From WHSW01 sp963846565 (GTDB taxonomy: Bacteria > Actinomycetota > Thermoleophilia > Solirubrobacterales > 70-9), in NCBI GenBank assembly GCA_963846565.1, contig CAWJWL010000005.1, forward strand, positions 62,001 to 126,000: DNA of 64,000 bases, in the 5' to 3' direction. A model generated the notes under the pieces. That model searched no databases. It had not been told where the DNA came from and saw only the letters and a program-made list of their open reading frames with translations. Made by a program: the position numbers and the translations under genes. Every line of letters starts with the position of its first letter. The first letter of the stretch is position 1. Shown piece by piece: positions 54,056 through 63,190 of this stretch.

Positions 54056-55047
54056 AGGCCGACGAGTTCGGCGACCCGGGCCCGGTGCGTGCTCGCCGAT
54101 CCCATCATCTGCGAGCCGACCCGCGCCCGCTTGAGCAGGAAGTGGACATCGTGCTCCCAGGTGAAGCCGATGCCGCCGAAGACCTGGATCGCGTTGTGGG
54201 TGACGGAGTTCGCCGCGTCGGAGGCGCGTGCCTGAGACATCGAGGCGGCGAGCGGCAGCGCCTCCGGCTGCGCATCGGCGCACCAGGCCGCGTAGTACGT
54301 GAGCGAGCGGGCCTCCTCGACCTCCCACAGCATCTCGGCGAGCCGGTGCGAGACCGCCTGGTAGGCGCCGATCGGGCGTCCGAACTGCTGGCGCTCCTTC
54401 GCGTACTCCACGGCCATCTCGAGCGCGCGCTGGGCGACGCCGACAAGCTCGGCCGCCATCGCCACCTGGCCGCTTGCGGTGGCCACCGAGATGTCGCCAG
54501 GGAGCGCCTCGCCGCCGTCGGCCTCGACGCGGAAGTAGGCCCGGGTGGTGTCGATCAAATCGAGCTGCTCGAGCTCCGCGTCCTTCGTCTCGACGAGCTT
54601 TGCTCCCTCGCCGTCCGCCAGCACGAGGACCGTGCTGCCACCCGCCGCGCCGACGATCGGGTCCGGGTCGCGGGTCATCTCGGCCGCGCCACGCGCCTCG
54701 CCTGACGCGATGCCCGGCAGCCACTTCTGCCTCTGCTCGTCTGAGCCGCCGGCCTGGATCACCGCGCCCGCGCAGGCATTGGCAATGAAGGGCGTCGGCG
54801 CCAGCGCGTAGCCCAACTCCTCCATCAGGATGATCAGCTCGACCGCGCCGAGGCCCTGGCCGCCGTACTCCTCGGAGATCGCGATGCCCGGCCAGCCGAG
54901 GTCGCAGATCTCCTTCCAGATCGCGTCGTCGTACGGGCTCTCGGACTCGGCGAGCTCGCGCACCTTCTCCGGCTTGAAGCGCGAGGAGAGGAAGTCGCGC
55001 GCGGTCGACTTGATCTCCTGCTGCTCGTCGTTGAAGCCGAAGTCCAT
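54052..55047 (-). CDS. Acyl-CoA dehydrogenase, short subunit of a heteromeric pair
   Basis: 331 residues. DFGFNDEQQEIKSTARDFL, PGIAISEEYGGQGLG, KERQQFGRPIGAYQAVSH and IQVFGGIGFTWEHDVH are acyl-CoA dehydrogenase motifs. It is shorter than the usual 380-400 residues and its gene follows another dehydrogenase by 2 bases. Actinobacterial steroid/fatty acid dehydrogenases of the ChsE/FadE26-27 kind form such alpha2beta2 enzymes, with active-site residues split between chains. The 3' end overlaps threonine dehydratase by 4 bases. Confidence 0.85.
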   Translation of the reverse strand: MDFGFNDEQQEIKSTARDFLSSRFKPEKVRELAESESPYDDAIWKEICDLGWPGIAISEEYGGQGLGAVELIILMEELGYALAPTPFIANACAGAVIQAGGSDEQRQKWLPGIASGEARGAAEMTRDPDPIVGAAGGSTVLVLADGEGAKLVETKDAELEQLDLIDTTRAYFRVEADGGEALPGDISVATASGQVAMAAELVGVAQRALEMAVEYAKERQQFGRPIGAYQAVSHRLAEMLWEVEEARSLTYYAAWCADAQPEALPLAASMSQARASDAANSVTHNAIQVFGGIGFTWEHDVHFLLKRARVGSQMMGSASTHRARVAELVGL

Positions 55048-55049
55048 GG

Positions 55050-56189
55050 CTAGCGCAGCTTCGGGAGGTTGAGGACGCGCTCGGCGACGATGTTCTTCAA
55101 CACGTCGGAGGTGCCGCCCTCGATCGAGTTGGCTCGGGAGCGGAGGAAGCGGTACGCCCAGAGGTTGCCCCGCTCGAGAGCCTCGACCCCGCCGATCTCG
55201 ACCGCGAGCTCGGTCATCGCCTGGTGGGTCGAGGACCACTGGAGCTTCGCGATCGAGCCCTCGGGTCCCGGGATCCCGACCTTCATCGTCGCGGTCAGCG
55301 CCCGCATCGCGCCGAGCCGCAGGCCCTCGATCGAGATCTTGAGGCGGGCGATCTTGTCGCGCACGATCGGGTCGTCGGCGTGGCCGCGTTCCTTGGCAAG
55401 CTCGATCAGCTCGTCGAGCGAGTTGAGGAGGCCGAGCGCCGCCGAGGCGCCGAGGCCGGCGCGCTCGTTCATCAGGGTCGTGATCGCGACCATCCACCCG
55501 TTGCCGACGCCGCCGATGACGTTCTCGTCCGGAACGTAGGCGTTCTCGATGAAGAGCTCGTTGAACTCGGCCTCGCCGGTGATCTGGCGCAGCGGCCGGA
55601 CGTCGATCTCCTCCTGGTCCATGTCCATGAGGAAGTACGTGAGGCCCTTGTGCTTGGGCACGTCGGAGTCCGTGCGGGCGACGAGCATGCACCACTTCGC
55701 CTCGTGCGCGAACGTTGTCCAGACCTTCTGCCCGGTGACCCGCCAGCCGCCGTTGTCCTTGACCGCCTTCGTCTTCAGCGACGCGAGATCGGACCCGGAC
55801 TCGGGCTCGGAGAAGCCCTGGCACCAGATCTCCTCACCGGAGAGGATCGGCTCCAGGTAGCGCTCCTTCTGCTCCTCGGTCCCGTGCGCGATCACCACGG
55901 GGCCGCCCATCACGAGCCCGAGCACATTCGCAGGCCGCGGCGCCTTCGCCCGCGCCAGCTCCGCGCCGAAGATCGACTGCTCGATCAGGGTCGCTCCGCG
56001 GCCGCCGTACTCCTTCGGCCAGGAGACGCCGGCCCAGCCGGCCGCGTGCAGCACCCGCTGCCACTCGCGCTCGAACTCGAACTGCACCTGGTCGCCGCCC
56101 TGCGGGGCGGGGCCCGGGTGGTTGTCGGAGAGCCAGGCGCGGAACTCGTCGCGAAAGGCCTGCTCGTCGTCGGTGAGGGTGAGATCCAT
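55050..56189 (-). CDS. Acyl-CoA dehydrogenase, long subunit of a heteromeric pair
   Basis: 379 residues: GWAGVSWPKEYGGRGATLIE, EIWCQGFSEPESGSDLASLK, WRVTGQKVWTTFAHEAKWCM and the C-terminal RANSIEGGTSDVLKNIVAERVL. It oxidises an acyl-CoA and is probably partnered with the 331-residue protein encoded next. Long, branched or steroid side-chain acyl-CoAs are the known substrates of similar pairs. TAGGGT lies 9 bases before the ATG. Confidence 0.88.
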   Translation of the reverse strand: MDLTLTDDEQAFRDEFRAWLSDNHPGPAPQGGDQVQFEFEREWQRVLHAAGWAGVSWPKEYGGRGATLIEQSIFGAELARAKAPRPANVLGLVMGGPVVIAHGTEEQKERYLEPILSGEEIWCQGFSEPESGSDLASLKTKAVKDNGGWRVTGQKVWTTFAHEAKWCMLVARTDSDVPKHKGLTYFLMDMDQEEIDVRPLRQITGEAEFNELFIENAYVPDENVIGGVGNGWMVAITTLMNERAGLGASAALGLLNSLDELIELAKERGHADDPIVRDKIARLKISIEGLRLGAMRALTATMKVGIPGPEGSIAKLQWSSTHQAMTELAVEIGGVEALERGNLWAYRFLRSRANSIEGGTSDVLKNIVAERVLNLPKLR

Positions 56190-56198
56190 CGGCGCCGA

Positions 56199-56208
56199 AC
56201 CCTATCCC
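56199..56208. promoter_or_regulatory. Interlocked divergent -10 boxes (dehydrogenase pair / hydrolase)
   Basis: Minus strand TAGGGT (56204-56199), 9 bases before ATG 56189. Plus strand TATCCC (56203-56208), about 11 bases before ATG 56220. The boxes overlap by two bases; the plus-strand one is weak. Confidence 0.35.
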
Positions 56209-56219
56209 GTGGGACATCT

Positions 56220-57128
56220 ATGGTGCGTGGAGTGGAGACGGACCGGTTCGAGGTGACGACGGCCGACGGGCGGCGGCTGGAGGGGACGGTCGGCGGTCCG
56301 GAGGACGGGACGCTCGCGCTGATGCACCACGGAACGCCCGGCTCGGGCTACGCGATCTGGCCACCGCATCTGGAGAAGGCGGCGGAGCGCGGGATCCGGC
56401 TGGCGGCCTACTCGCGCCCCGGATCGGGCGCCTCGGATCGGGATCCCGGTAGGTCGGTGGCCAGCTGCGCCGCCGACTCCGCCGCGATCGCCGACCACTT
56501 CGGCGCCGAGACCTTCCTCACCATGGGCGGCTCGGGTGGCGGGCCGCACTCGCTCGCCTGCGCCGCGCTGCTCCCGGACCGCGTGCTGGCCGCCGCGACC
56601 ATCGCCGGCGTCGCTCCGGTCGACGCCGAGGGCCTCGACTGGCTCGAGGGCATGGGTGAGGAGAACCACGAGGAGTTCGCGGCCGCGAAGGCAGGCCCCG
56701 AGGAGCTCGAGGAGTTCATGAACAGATGGGCGCCGGAGCTGAAGGAGGCGAAGGGTCCGGAGCTGCTGGAGTCCCTCGGCGATCTCGTCTCCCCTCCGGA
56801 CGCCGCCGTGCTCACCGGCGAGTACGCGGAGTTCGCAGCCGGCTCCTTCCGCAACGCGCTCAGCAACGGGATCTGGGTCTGGTTCGACGACGACCTCGCC
56901 TTCATCCGCGACTGGGGCTTCGACCTCGGCGCGATCGAGGTCCCCGTCTCGATCTGGCAGGGCCGCCAGGACCGCTTCGTCCCCGGCACCCACGGCGAGT
57001 GGCTGGCGGCGAACGTCGCCGGAGCAAAGCGACACCTGCTCGACGAACACGGTCACCTCTCGCTGGCGCTCGCCCACTTCGGCGAGATCCTGGACGAGCT
57101 GAAGAGATCGGCCGGGATCGACGGCTGA
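56220..57128 (+). CDS. Alpha/beta-fold hydrolase
   Basis: 302 residues. HHGTPGSGYAIWP is the oxyanion loop, MGGSGGGPHSLACAALLPD the GxSxG nucleophile, QGRQDRFVPG a likely acid and DEHGHLSLA the catalytic His. A helical lid is encoded between. The family includes haloperoxidase-like esterases and lactonases; substrate unknown. It ends 1 base before the convergent NTF2-like gene. GTG 56223 is a possible alternative start. Confidence 0.82.
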   Translation: MVRGVETDRFEVTTADGRRLEGTVGGPEDGTLALMHHGTPGSGYAIWPPHLEKAAERGIRLAAYSRPGSGASDRDPGRSVASCAADSAAIADHFGAETFLTMGGSGGGPHSLACAALLPDRVLAAATIAGVAPVDAEGLDWLEGMGEENHEEFAAAKAGPEELEEFMNRWAPELKEAKGPELLESLGDLVSPPDAAVLTGEYAEFAAGSFRNALSNGIWVWFDDDLAFIRDWGFDLGAIEVPVSIWQGRQDRFVPGTHGEWLAANVAGAKRHLLDEHGHLSLALAHFGEILDELKRSAGIDG

Positions 57129-57129
57129 G

Positions 57130-57531
57130 CTACGGGGTCAGGCCCGCCGCTTCGAGCGCGGCGGCACGGTCCAATTCGTGGACCACGCGGACGGCCTCGC
57201 CGTCGCGAAGCGACCAGACCTGCCAGAACCTGAGGTCCACCGCGGCGCCGCTGCCCTTCCCGCGGCCCCACTGGTGGATCTGGACGACAACCGCGTCGGG
57301 ACCGGCCAGGTACTCCTCGGCCTCGTACCCCCAATCCTCGAAGCTCCCGACCCAGCGGCGGAAGAACTCGCGCACGCCGTCCGGCCCGTGGAGGGCTTCG
57401 GGAAAGCCTGGAATCGTCAGCGCAGCGATCCGCCACTCGACGTCCGCGGCGAAAATCCTCCACGCCCCGTCCGGATCATCCGCCGCCGTCTCGATGAAGC
57501 GCCGCACGATCGCGACCTCGTCCGCGGGCAT
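57130..57531 (-). CDS. SnoaL/NTF2-like protein
   Basis: A 133-residue cone-shaped fold: VAIVRRFIETAADDPDGAWRI, a conserved W with GFPEALHGPDGVREFFRRW, and FWQVWSLRDGEAVRVVHELD at the end. Members are small polyketide-cyclase-like or steroid isomerase-like enzymes or ligand-binding proteins. It lies downstream of the UbiA gene with 6 bases between. Confidence 0.75.
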   Translation of the reverse strand: MPADEVAIVRRFIETAADDPDGAWRIFAADVEWRIAALTIPGFPEALHGPDGVREFFRRWVGSFEDWGYEAEEYLAGPDAVVVQIHQWGRGKGSGAAVDLRFWQVWSLRDGEAVRVVHELDRAAALEAAGLTP

Positions 57532-57537
57532 CTGGAG

Positions 57538-58464
57538 CTAGTCCAGGACGTAGAGGGCGACGAACGCCGCGACGACGTAGCTCGCGCCGGCGAAGACGAT
57601 GCCCGGGTCGCGGGCGAGGATCGCCGCGGTCGAGCGCGTGTCGCCACGGTCGTAGATCAGGTACAGGTAGCGGAAGATCCCGTAGAGCACCGACGGCGCG
57701 GTGATCAGCATCTTCGAGCCCGCGATCGGCGAGTTGACCGCATAGATCACGTAACTGAGGATCGAAGCCGCGGTCACCATCGAGATCATCTGATCGAGAA
57801 AGGGCAGGGAGTAGTGCTCCAAGACCGGCCGTGAGCCCACGGGCGGACCGGTATCGACGCCTGGCCCGGCCGCCCCCGGAGGCGAAGCCGAGGAGGCGGG
57901 CGGAACGTTCGGTATTCCCTCCAGCATCGCCTCTTGCCTTCTCTTGGTGAAGCCCAGGAACAGGGCCAGGAAGCCCGTGCAGACGAGGAGATACTCCGAC
58001 GCGGTCGCCTCGACCGCGACCGCGCCCGCGACGACGCGGAGAATGAACAGCGAGCCGATCGTCATCACGTCGACGATCACCAACCGCTTCAGGATCAGCG
58101 AGTAGACCGTGGTGATCCCGCCGTAGAGGGCGACGAGACCGCCGACCGCCGGCTCGACGGCAAAGCCGATCCCAAGCGCGACGGCGGCCAGCAGCGACCC
58201 GGCGACGACGGCCGTCCCCTCCGGCAGCGCCCCGCTCGCGATCGGGCGATGGCGCTTCTCGGGGTGCAGGCGGTCGTGCTCGCGGTCGCGAAGGTCGTTG
58301 AGCAGGTAGCCGGCGCTCGAGACGCAGCAGAAGGCGATGAACGTGAGCGTCGCTGCCAGGACCTGGTCGGCCTCGTCGAGCTGCCCGGAGAAGAGCAGGC
58401 CGGCGAAGACGAGCAGGTTCTTGACCCACTCGCCGGGGCGCATCGCGCGGATCAGCGGCGACAT
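57538..58464 (-). CDS. UbiA-family prenyltransferase, decaprenyl-phosphate phosphoribosyltransferase-like
   Basis: 308 residues with about eight hydrophobic segments. RPGEWVKNLLVFAGLLFSGQ and LLNDLRDREHDRLHPEKRHR then PIASG have the Asp-rich first motif and the H-P-x-K-R-x-R-P-I-A block typical of actinobacterial decaprenyl-phosphate phosphoribosyltransferases, which start decaprenyl-phospho-arabinose synthesis for cell-wall arabinan. YDRGDTRSTAAIL holds the second Asp motif. A Pro/Ser-rich insert at about 185-205 is unusual. TAACCT lies 9 bases before the ATG. Confidence 0.82.
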   Translation of the reverse strand: MSPLIRAMRPGEWVKNLLVFAGLLFSGQLDEADQVLAATLTFIAFCCVSSAGYLLNDLRDREHDRLHPEKRHRPIASGALPEGTAVVAGSLLAAVALGIGFAVEPAVGGLVALYGGITTVYSLILKRLVIVDVMTIGSLFILRVVAGAVAVEATASEYLLVCTGFLALFLGFTKRRQEAMLEGIPNVPPASSASPPGAAGPGVDTGPPVGSRPVLEHYSLPFLDQMISMVTAASILSYVIYAVNSPIAGSKMLITAPSVLYGIFRYLYLIYDRGDTRSTAAILARDPGIVFAGASYVVAAFVALYVLD

Positions 58465-58473
58465 GACCGGGAG

Positions 58474-58479
58474 AGGTTA
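58474..58479 (-). promoter_or_regulatory. Putative -10 box of the UbiA gene
   Basis: Minus strand TAACCT, 9 bases before ATG 58464, with no Shine-Dalgarno. Confidence 0.35.
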
Positions 58480-58552
58480 GGCTTCCGCGCACCCTTTTCG
58501 ACCGAGCGGAAGCGGGAGTGAACGTGATCGAGCGGATTGCGCATCGAGCCTG

Positions 58553-59326
58553 ATGGCGCTCGCGCTGGCAGCAGTCGCGCGTACCGACCGCGGCTTGGTG
58601 CGCTCGGTGAACGAGGACTGCGTCTTCGCCTCACCACGGATGGCTGTCGTCGCCGATGGCGTCGGCGGGAGCGCCGCCGGCGAAGTGGCGAGCGCCGTCG
58701 CGATGAACGAGCTGATCCTCATGGACAAGTCCCGCCTCTCGGGCCCGCTCGACGAGGCGCTCGCGGACGCCGTTCGCTCCGCGAACGCGAGCGTCGGCTT
58801 TGTCGCCGAAGCTCAGCCGCCGATGGCGGGCATGAGCACCACGCTGACGGCGGTCGCGCTCGGACCCGAGGGCTTCGCGATCGCGAACGTCGGCGACTCG
58901 CGCGCCTATCTGCTGCGGGGCGGGGAGCTCGCCCAGCTCACGCGGGATGACAGCTACGTCCAGGAGCTGATCGACGCAGGGGCGCTCTACCCGGCCGAGG
59001 CGCGCTCGCATCCGCAGAGATCGGTGGTTCTCGCTGCGCTCGATGGCGATCCCGGCCGAGCGCCGACGCTTGGCGAGCTCACGGCGCTTCGTGGCGACCG
59101 GCTCCTGCTTTGCTCGGACGGCCTCACGGACTTCGTCGAGGAGACGGAGATCGCGGTGGCGTTGGCGCTCGCGTCACGGGAAGAGAGCGCGCAGCAACTG
59201 CTGGAACTCGCGCTCGGCGCTGGCGGGCGCGACAACATCTCCGTCGTCGTTGCCGACGTGGTCGAGGGCACCGAGCCGCTGCAGGGCTGGCTGCCCGCTA
59301 GGGGTCGATCAGCACGCCCGGGTTGA
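58553..59326 (+). CDS. PP2C-family protein serine/threonine phosphatase
   Basis: 257 residues: RSVNEDCVFAS, VADGVGGSAAGEVAS, VGDSRAYLLRGGELAQLT, LLLCSDGLTDFVEETE and GGRDNISVVVADVVE give the metal Asp residues of PstP/Stp-type phosphatases. No membrane segment is present, unlike mycobacterial PstP. It would oppose Ser/Thr kinases, none of which are in the window. The last 29 bases overlap the convergent flavoenzyme gene. Confidence 0.88.
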   Translation: MALALAAVARTDRGLVRSVNEDCVFASPRMAVVADGVGGSAAGEVASAVAMNELILMDKSRLSGPLDEALADAVRSANASVGFVAEAQPPMAGMSTTLTAVALGPEGFAIANVGDSRAYLLRGGELAQLTRDDSYVQELIDAGALYPAEARSHPQRSVVLAALDGDPGRAPTLGELTALRGDRLLLCSDGLTDFVEETEIAVALALASREESAQQLLELALGAGGRDNISVVVADVVEGTEPLQGWLPARGRSARPG

Positions 59327-60905
59327 GCGTCGCCTGTGGGTCGAGCTCGCGCTTCGCCGCCCGCAGGGCGTCGGCAAAGCGGTCGGGACGCTGGCGGTCG
59401 TAGTAGGGGCGGTGATCCCGGCCGACGGCGTGGTGGTGGGTGATCGTGCCCCCGGCGTCGATCAGCGTCTCGGAGACGGCGGCCTTGATCTCGTCCCACT
59501 GCTCGACCTCGGAGCCACGGCGGCCCGGGGCGAGGATCGTGAAGTAGGGAGCCGGGCCGTCGGGGTAGACGTGGGTGAACCGGCAGCCGAAGATCGGCGA
59601 GCCCTCGCCCTCCCCTGGCGCACCAGTGACCTCGGCGACCGCGCGGCGCGCGGTCTCGGTGACGGTCGCGTGGAACTCCTCGAACCGATCCCAGGTGATT
59701 GCCGTCTCGAAGGTCTCGGAGATCACGGCGCAGGCTGCGAGCGTGTCGCGCAGGTAGGGCGCAGCGAGGAAGGCGTGTCGCCAGGCGCCGACGGCGTCCT
59801 CGCTCGAGGAGCGTCCTCTCACGTCGCCCGGCTCACCACCATGGTCACGCGCCGCTTCGATCGCGATCCGCATCGGCTCGTCAACGGGATGGTGCGCCGA
59901 CTCGAACCCGAGGACGAGGATCGCCTTGCCATTCTCGGAGGCTTGCGTGAGCTCTGCCTCCTCGGGATCGAGCAGGCGGCAGTTGGAGGGGTCGAGGCCG
60001 GACTGCGCGAGCTCGCGTACGGCCGCGGCACCCGCGTAGAAGGAGTCGAAGGCGACGCCGACAGAGAGCTTGTGCGTCGGCCGGGGGCGCACGCGCATCC
60101 AGGCCTCGGTGATCACGCCGAGAATTCCCTCCGAGCCGATCAGCATCCGGTCCGGGCTCGGTCCGGCGCCCGAGCCCGGCAGCCGCCGGCTCTCCCATTC
60201 GCCGGCCGGGGTGATCGCGCGAACTGACTCGACCAGGTCGTCGATGTGGGTGAGCTTGGTCGCGAAGTGGCCGCCGGCCCGCGTCGCGATCCAGCCGCCG
60301 AGGGTCGAGTACTCGAACGACTGCGGGAAGTGACGCAGGGTGAGCCCGTGCTCACCGAGTTGCTCCTCGAGCGCCGGGCCGAATGCACCCGCCTGGATCC
60401 GGGCCGCGTTCGATACCGCGTCCACCTCGAGCACGCGGTCGAAGGCGCCGAGGTCGACCGAGACCGCGCCGCTGTACGTCTCCGCAATCCGGGGCTCGAT
60501 CCCGGCGACGACGCTGGTGCCCCCGCCGTAGGGGATTGCCGCCGCGCCCGCCTCGCCGCACCAGCCGATCACCTCGGCGAGTTCGGCCTCGTCTGCGGGT
60601 CGCGCGACGAGGTCGGGAGGGTTGTCGATCAGCCCCCGCATGCCGTGGACGACGTCGCGGTAGGCCTTGCCGAGCGCGTGCGAGACGCGGTCGTGCGGAT
60701 CCGTGGAGAAGATCGGGGCAATCACCTCGGGCGCGCGCAGGCGCGGCTTCGGCAGCTCGATCGCGTCGAGCGCGACGGGCTGCTCGGCCGCCTCGCCGAA
60801 CCCGAGGCGGTCGCGGACGCCTGCCGCCGCCGCCTCGAGGTCGGCCGGCGCCGGCTGTTGGTCCTCGTATCCCCAGCCCCAGTGCTTGCGGCGACGAGCT
60901 ACCAG
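59298..60905 (-). CDS. FAD-linked oxidase of the alkyl-DHAP synthase (AGPS) type
   Basis: 535 residues. The N-terminus RRRKHWGWGYEDQQ is typical of AGPS-like proteins; PYGGGTSVVAGIEP and HFPQSFEYSTLGGWIATRAG belong to the FAD domain; and LIGSEGILGVITEAWM and THHHAVGRDHRPYYDRQRP carry the conserved Gly and the His triad of alkyl-DHAP synthases. In eukaryotes this enzyme swaps an acyl for an alkyl group to start ether lipids. The start appears to be CTG 60905, whose next codons overlap the stop of the SDR gene; a GTG at 60725 would lose the conserved N-terminus. Confidence 0.8.
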   Translation of the reverse strand: MVARRRKHWGWGYEDQQPAPADLEAAAAGVRDRLGFGEAAEQPVALDAIELPKPRLRAPEVIAPIFSTDPHDRVSHALGKAYRDVVHGMRGLIDNPPDLVARPADEAELAEVIGWCGEAGAAAIPYGGGTSVVAGIEPRIAETYSGAVSVDLGAFDRVLEVDAVSNAARIQAGAFGPALEEQLGEHGLTLRHFPQSFEYSTLGGWIATRAGGHFATKLTHIDDLVESVRAITPAGEWESRRLPGSGAGPSPDRMLIGSEGILGVITEAWMRVRPRPTHKLSVGVAFDSFYAGAAAVRELAQSGLDPSNCRLLDPEEAELTQASENGKAILVLGFESAHHPVDEPMRIAIEAARDHGGEPGDVRGRSSSEDAVGAWRHAFLAAPYLRDTLAACAVISETFETAITWDRFEEFHATVTETARRAVAEVTGAPGEGEGSPIFGCRFTHVYPDGPAPYFTILAPGRRGSEVEQWDEIKAAVSETLIDAGGTITHHHAVGRDHRPYYDRQRPDRFADALRAAKRELDPQATLNPGVLIDP

Positions 60906-61909
60906 TGAACGCCTCGAGTGGCGCGCGCGAACGCCTTCTGCTCGACGCTGCCCTCTTCGAGCTCGCCCTCGGGCGGCTCCTCTGCCTTGCTCTCCTTCTT
61001 CGCCGAGTCCGACTCGGGGAAGAGCTTGTAGGCGGCGTTCGCGATCGCGTCCTGGAAGCGGGGCACGGTCGCGTAGCTGACCTCCGAGATGCGCCCGCCG
61101 ATCGTCGACTGCTTCTTGTTCCTGGAGACGATCGCATCGACGACCATGTCGGCCGCCTCCTCGGGTGAGATCGAGGGGAAGTACTTGTAGTGCGCCGTCG
61201 GCGCGATCATCGGCGTCCGCACGAGCGGCATGTAGACGGTCGAGATCGCCACCCGGTCGTCGACGATCTCGGAAGCGATCGACCGGGAGAAGGCGTCGAG
61301 CGCCGCCTTCGAGGCAACGTATGCCGAGAACCGGGGCGTGTTGGTCTGCACCCCCATGCTCGAGACGTTGACGATGTGCCCGGACATGCGCTCGCGCATG
61401 CCCGGCAGCACCTTGAGCACCAGTTGCACGGCGCCCAGGTAGTTGAGGTCGATCGTCCGCTGGAAGTCGTGGATGCGGTCGTACGAGTTGCCGACCGAGC
61501 GGCGGATCGAGCGGCCGGCGTTGTTGACCAGGACGTCGACGCGGCCGAGGTCGGCGACCACCTGGTCGCCGAGGCTGCCGACGTTCTCGATCTGCGAGAG
61601 GTCGGTCGGGTAGACGTGGGCGATGCCGCCGGCCCCCTCGATCTCATGCGCGACCTCGTCGAGCTTCTCCTTCGTCCGCGCGACGAGCACGGCCTCGCCG
61701 CCGGCAGCGGCGACCTTGAGCGCCAGGGCCCGGCCGATCCCCGAGGATGCTCCGGTGATCAGGACGACCTTGCCGCCGACCGCCTTCTCGAGCGTGCGCC
61801 GCTCGAGCGGGTTGGGGACCGGGATGTTCGCCGGCACCGCGCGTGCGAAACGGGCGAGGAAAGAGGCGCGTTGGGAGAGCGACGGCGCCTTCCTGCGTTC
61901 ATCGGCCAT
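60899..61909 (-). CDS. Short-chain dehydrogenase, fatty acyl-CoA reductase-like
   Basis: 336 residues. VVLITGASSGIGRALAL is the NADP loop, VLVNNAGRSIRRSV follows, and NVSSMG with YVASKAALDAF gives the catalytic Ser, Tyr and Lys. RFSAYVASK, MPLVRTPMIAPT and the terminal RGVHW match the SDR part of bacterial fatty-acyl-CoA reductases. Its stop overlaps the AGPS-like start. Fatty alcohol for ether-lipid synthesis would be a fitting product, but that is inference. TAGCAT lies 6 bases before the ATG. Confidence 0.82.
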   Translation of the reverse strand: MADERRKAPSLSQRASFLARFARAVPANIPVPNPLERRTLEKAVGGKVVLITGASSGIGRALALKVAAAGGEAVLVARTKEKLDEVAHEIEGAGGIAHVYPTDLSQIENVGSLGDQVVADLGRVDVLVNNAGRSIRRSVGNSYDRIHDFQRTIDLNYLGAVQLVLKVLPGMRERMSGHIVNVSSMGVQTNTPRFSAYVASKAALDAFSRSIASEIVDDRVAISTVYMPLVRTPMIAPTAHYKYFPSISPEEAADMVVDAIVSRNKKQSTIGGRISEVSYATVPRFQDAIANAAYKLFPESDSAKKESKAEEPPEGELEEGSVEQKAFARATRGVHW

Positions 61910-61915
61910 GAGCGC

Positions 61916-61932
61916 ATGCTATTGGCGATACC
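61916..61932. promoter_or_regulatory. Divergent -10 boxes (SDR / GH5 cellulase)
   Basis: Minus strand TAGCAT (61921-61916), 6 bases before ATG 61909. Plus strand GATACC (61927-61932), 7 bases before GTG 61940; the plus-strand match is poor. Confidence 0.35.
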
Positions 61933-61939
61933 GTTTTCG

Positions 61940-63160
61940 GTGGTGAGAACGCGAAGGGGAGCGCTGCTTGCAATCGGACTCGCCGTCGTCGGGGGCACCG
62001 CCGTCGCGCTGCTGCCGAGTCCCTCGGCGCCGAAGCCCGCATCCGCCGCCGCACCGCAGATCTCCGTGGCGGGCAACCACCTCGTCGACCCCGCGGGGCG
62101 ACCGATCCAGCTCCGCGGCGTCAACCGGCCGAGCTTCGAGTTCGTCTGCGTCGAGCCGAAGTACACGCCGAGCCGCGCGAACGGGGTCAACGAGGGCCCC
62201 TTCGATCAGGCGCACGTGAACGGGATGCTCGCTTGGGGCGTCAACGCAGTCCGCATCCCTCTGAACGAGGACTGCTGGCTCGGGAAGAACCCGGTGAAGC
62301 GAACGCAGACCAAGGTGATCCAGCTGCAGGGCAAGGCGGCGAAGACGGCCGGCAAGCGGATGAAGAAGCGCTACCGGGCGGCGGTGGTCGAGTTCGTGGC
62401 CCTGCTCGAGGCGAACGGGATCACCCCGATCGTCGACCTGCATTGGAGTGCCCCGGGCAGGACCCTCGCGGCGCACCAGTACCGGGCCCCGGACGCGGAC
62501 CACAGCATCCCGTTCTGGCGCTCGGTCGCGACGACGTTCCTGGGCGACCACTCGATCATCTTCGACCTCTTCAACGAACCGCTCGACGTCAGCTGGGAGT
62601 GCCTGCGCGACGGCTGCCGGGTGCCGAACTCATGTGCCGACTGCGAGACCCGCAACAAGCCAAAGGGCAAGTACCGCTCCGCCGGGATGCAGGAGCTCGT
62701 CGACGTGATCCGGGCGACGGGCGCGACGCAGCCGCTGATGATCCCCGGGCTCGACTACAGCCACGACGTGAGCAGGTGGCTCGAGTTCCGCCCCACGGAC
62801 CCGCTCAACCAGCTGATCGTTTCCGTTCACAACTACCACCACCCGCAGTTCGCGGAGTCCGACGCCTACGGGCCGGCGTACTGGGACTCGGTGCTCGCGC
62901 CGATCGCCGCCCAGCACCCGCTCGTCATCGGCGAGTTCGGCGAGTTCGGCTGCGGGACGGAGCGGGTCACGGAGCTGATGAACTGGGCCGACGACCACGG
63001 CGTCTCCTACCTCGCCTGGGGCTGGCTCCCGGCGCGGCCCTACGGAGACCCCGACTGCACCGACCTCGTCCCCGAACTGGTCCTCGACTACGAGGGCACC
63101 CCGGCGCCGACCGGGGTCGCGATCCGCACCCACATGCGCCAGCGCGCGGGCTTGGAGTAG
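61940..63160 (+). CDS. Secreted glycoside hydrolase family 5 cellulase
   Basis: 406 residues with a signal peptide (LLAIGLAVVGGTAVALL). GH5 motifs: LRGVNRPSFEFVC, NAVRIPLNEDCWLG, GITPIVDLHWS, IIFDLFNEPLDVSW with the acid/base Glu, IVSVHNYHH and VIGEFGEFGCGTE with the nucleophile Glu. Extra Cys residues suggest disulfides. The likely activity is an endo-beta-glucanase. GTG 61940 is chosen; ATG 61916 and GTG 61943 are alternatives. Confidence 0.9.
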   Translation: MVRTRRGALLAIGLAVVGGTAVALLPSPSAPKPASAAAPQISVAGNHLVDPAGRPIQLRGVNRPSFEFVCVEPKYTPSRANGVNEGPFDQAHVNGMLAWGVNAVRIPLNEDCWLGKNPVKRTQTKVIQLQGKAAKTAGKRMKKRYRAAVVEFVALLEANGITPIVDLHWSAPGRTLAAHQYRAPDADHSIPFWRSVATTFLGDHSIIFDLFNEPLDVSWECLRDGCRVPNSCADCETRNKPKGKYRSAGMQELVDVIRATGATQPLMIPGLDYSHDVSRWLEFRPTDPLNQLIVSVHNYHHPQFAESDAYGPAYWDSVLAPIAAQHPLVIGEFGEFGCGTERVTELMNWADDHGVSYLAWGWLPARPYGDPDCTDLVPELVLDYEGTPAPTGVAIRTHMRQRAGLE

Positions 63161-63190
63161 CGCGGATTGGCGCGCCTCGCGTGTGCCTGA

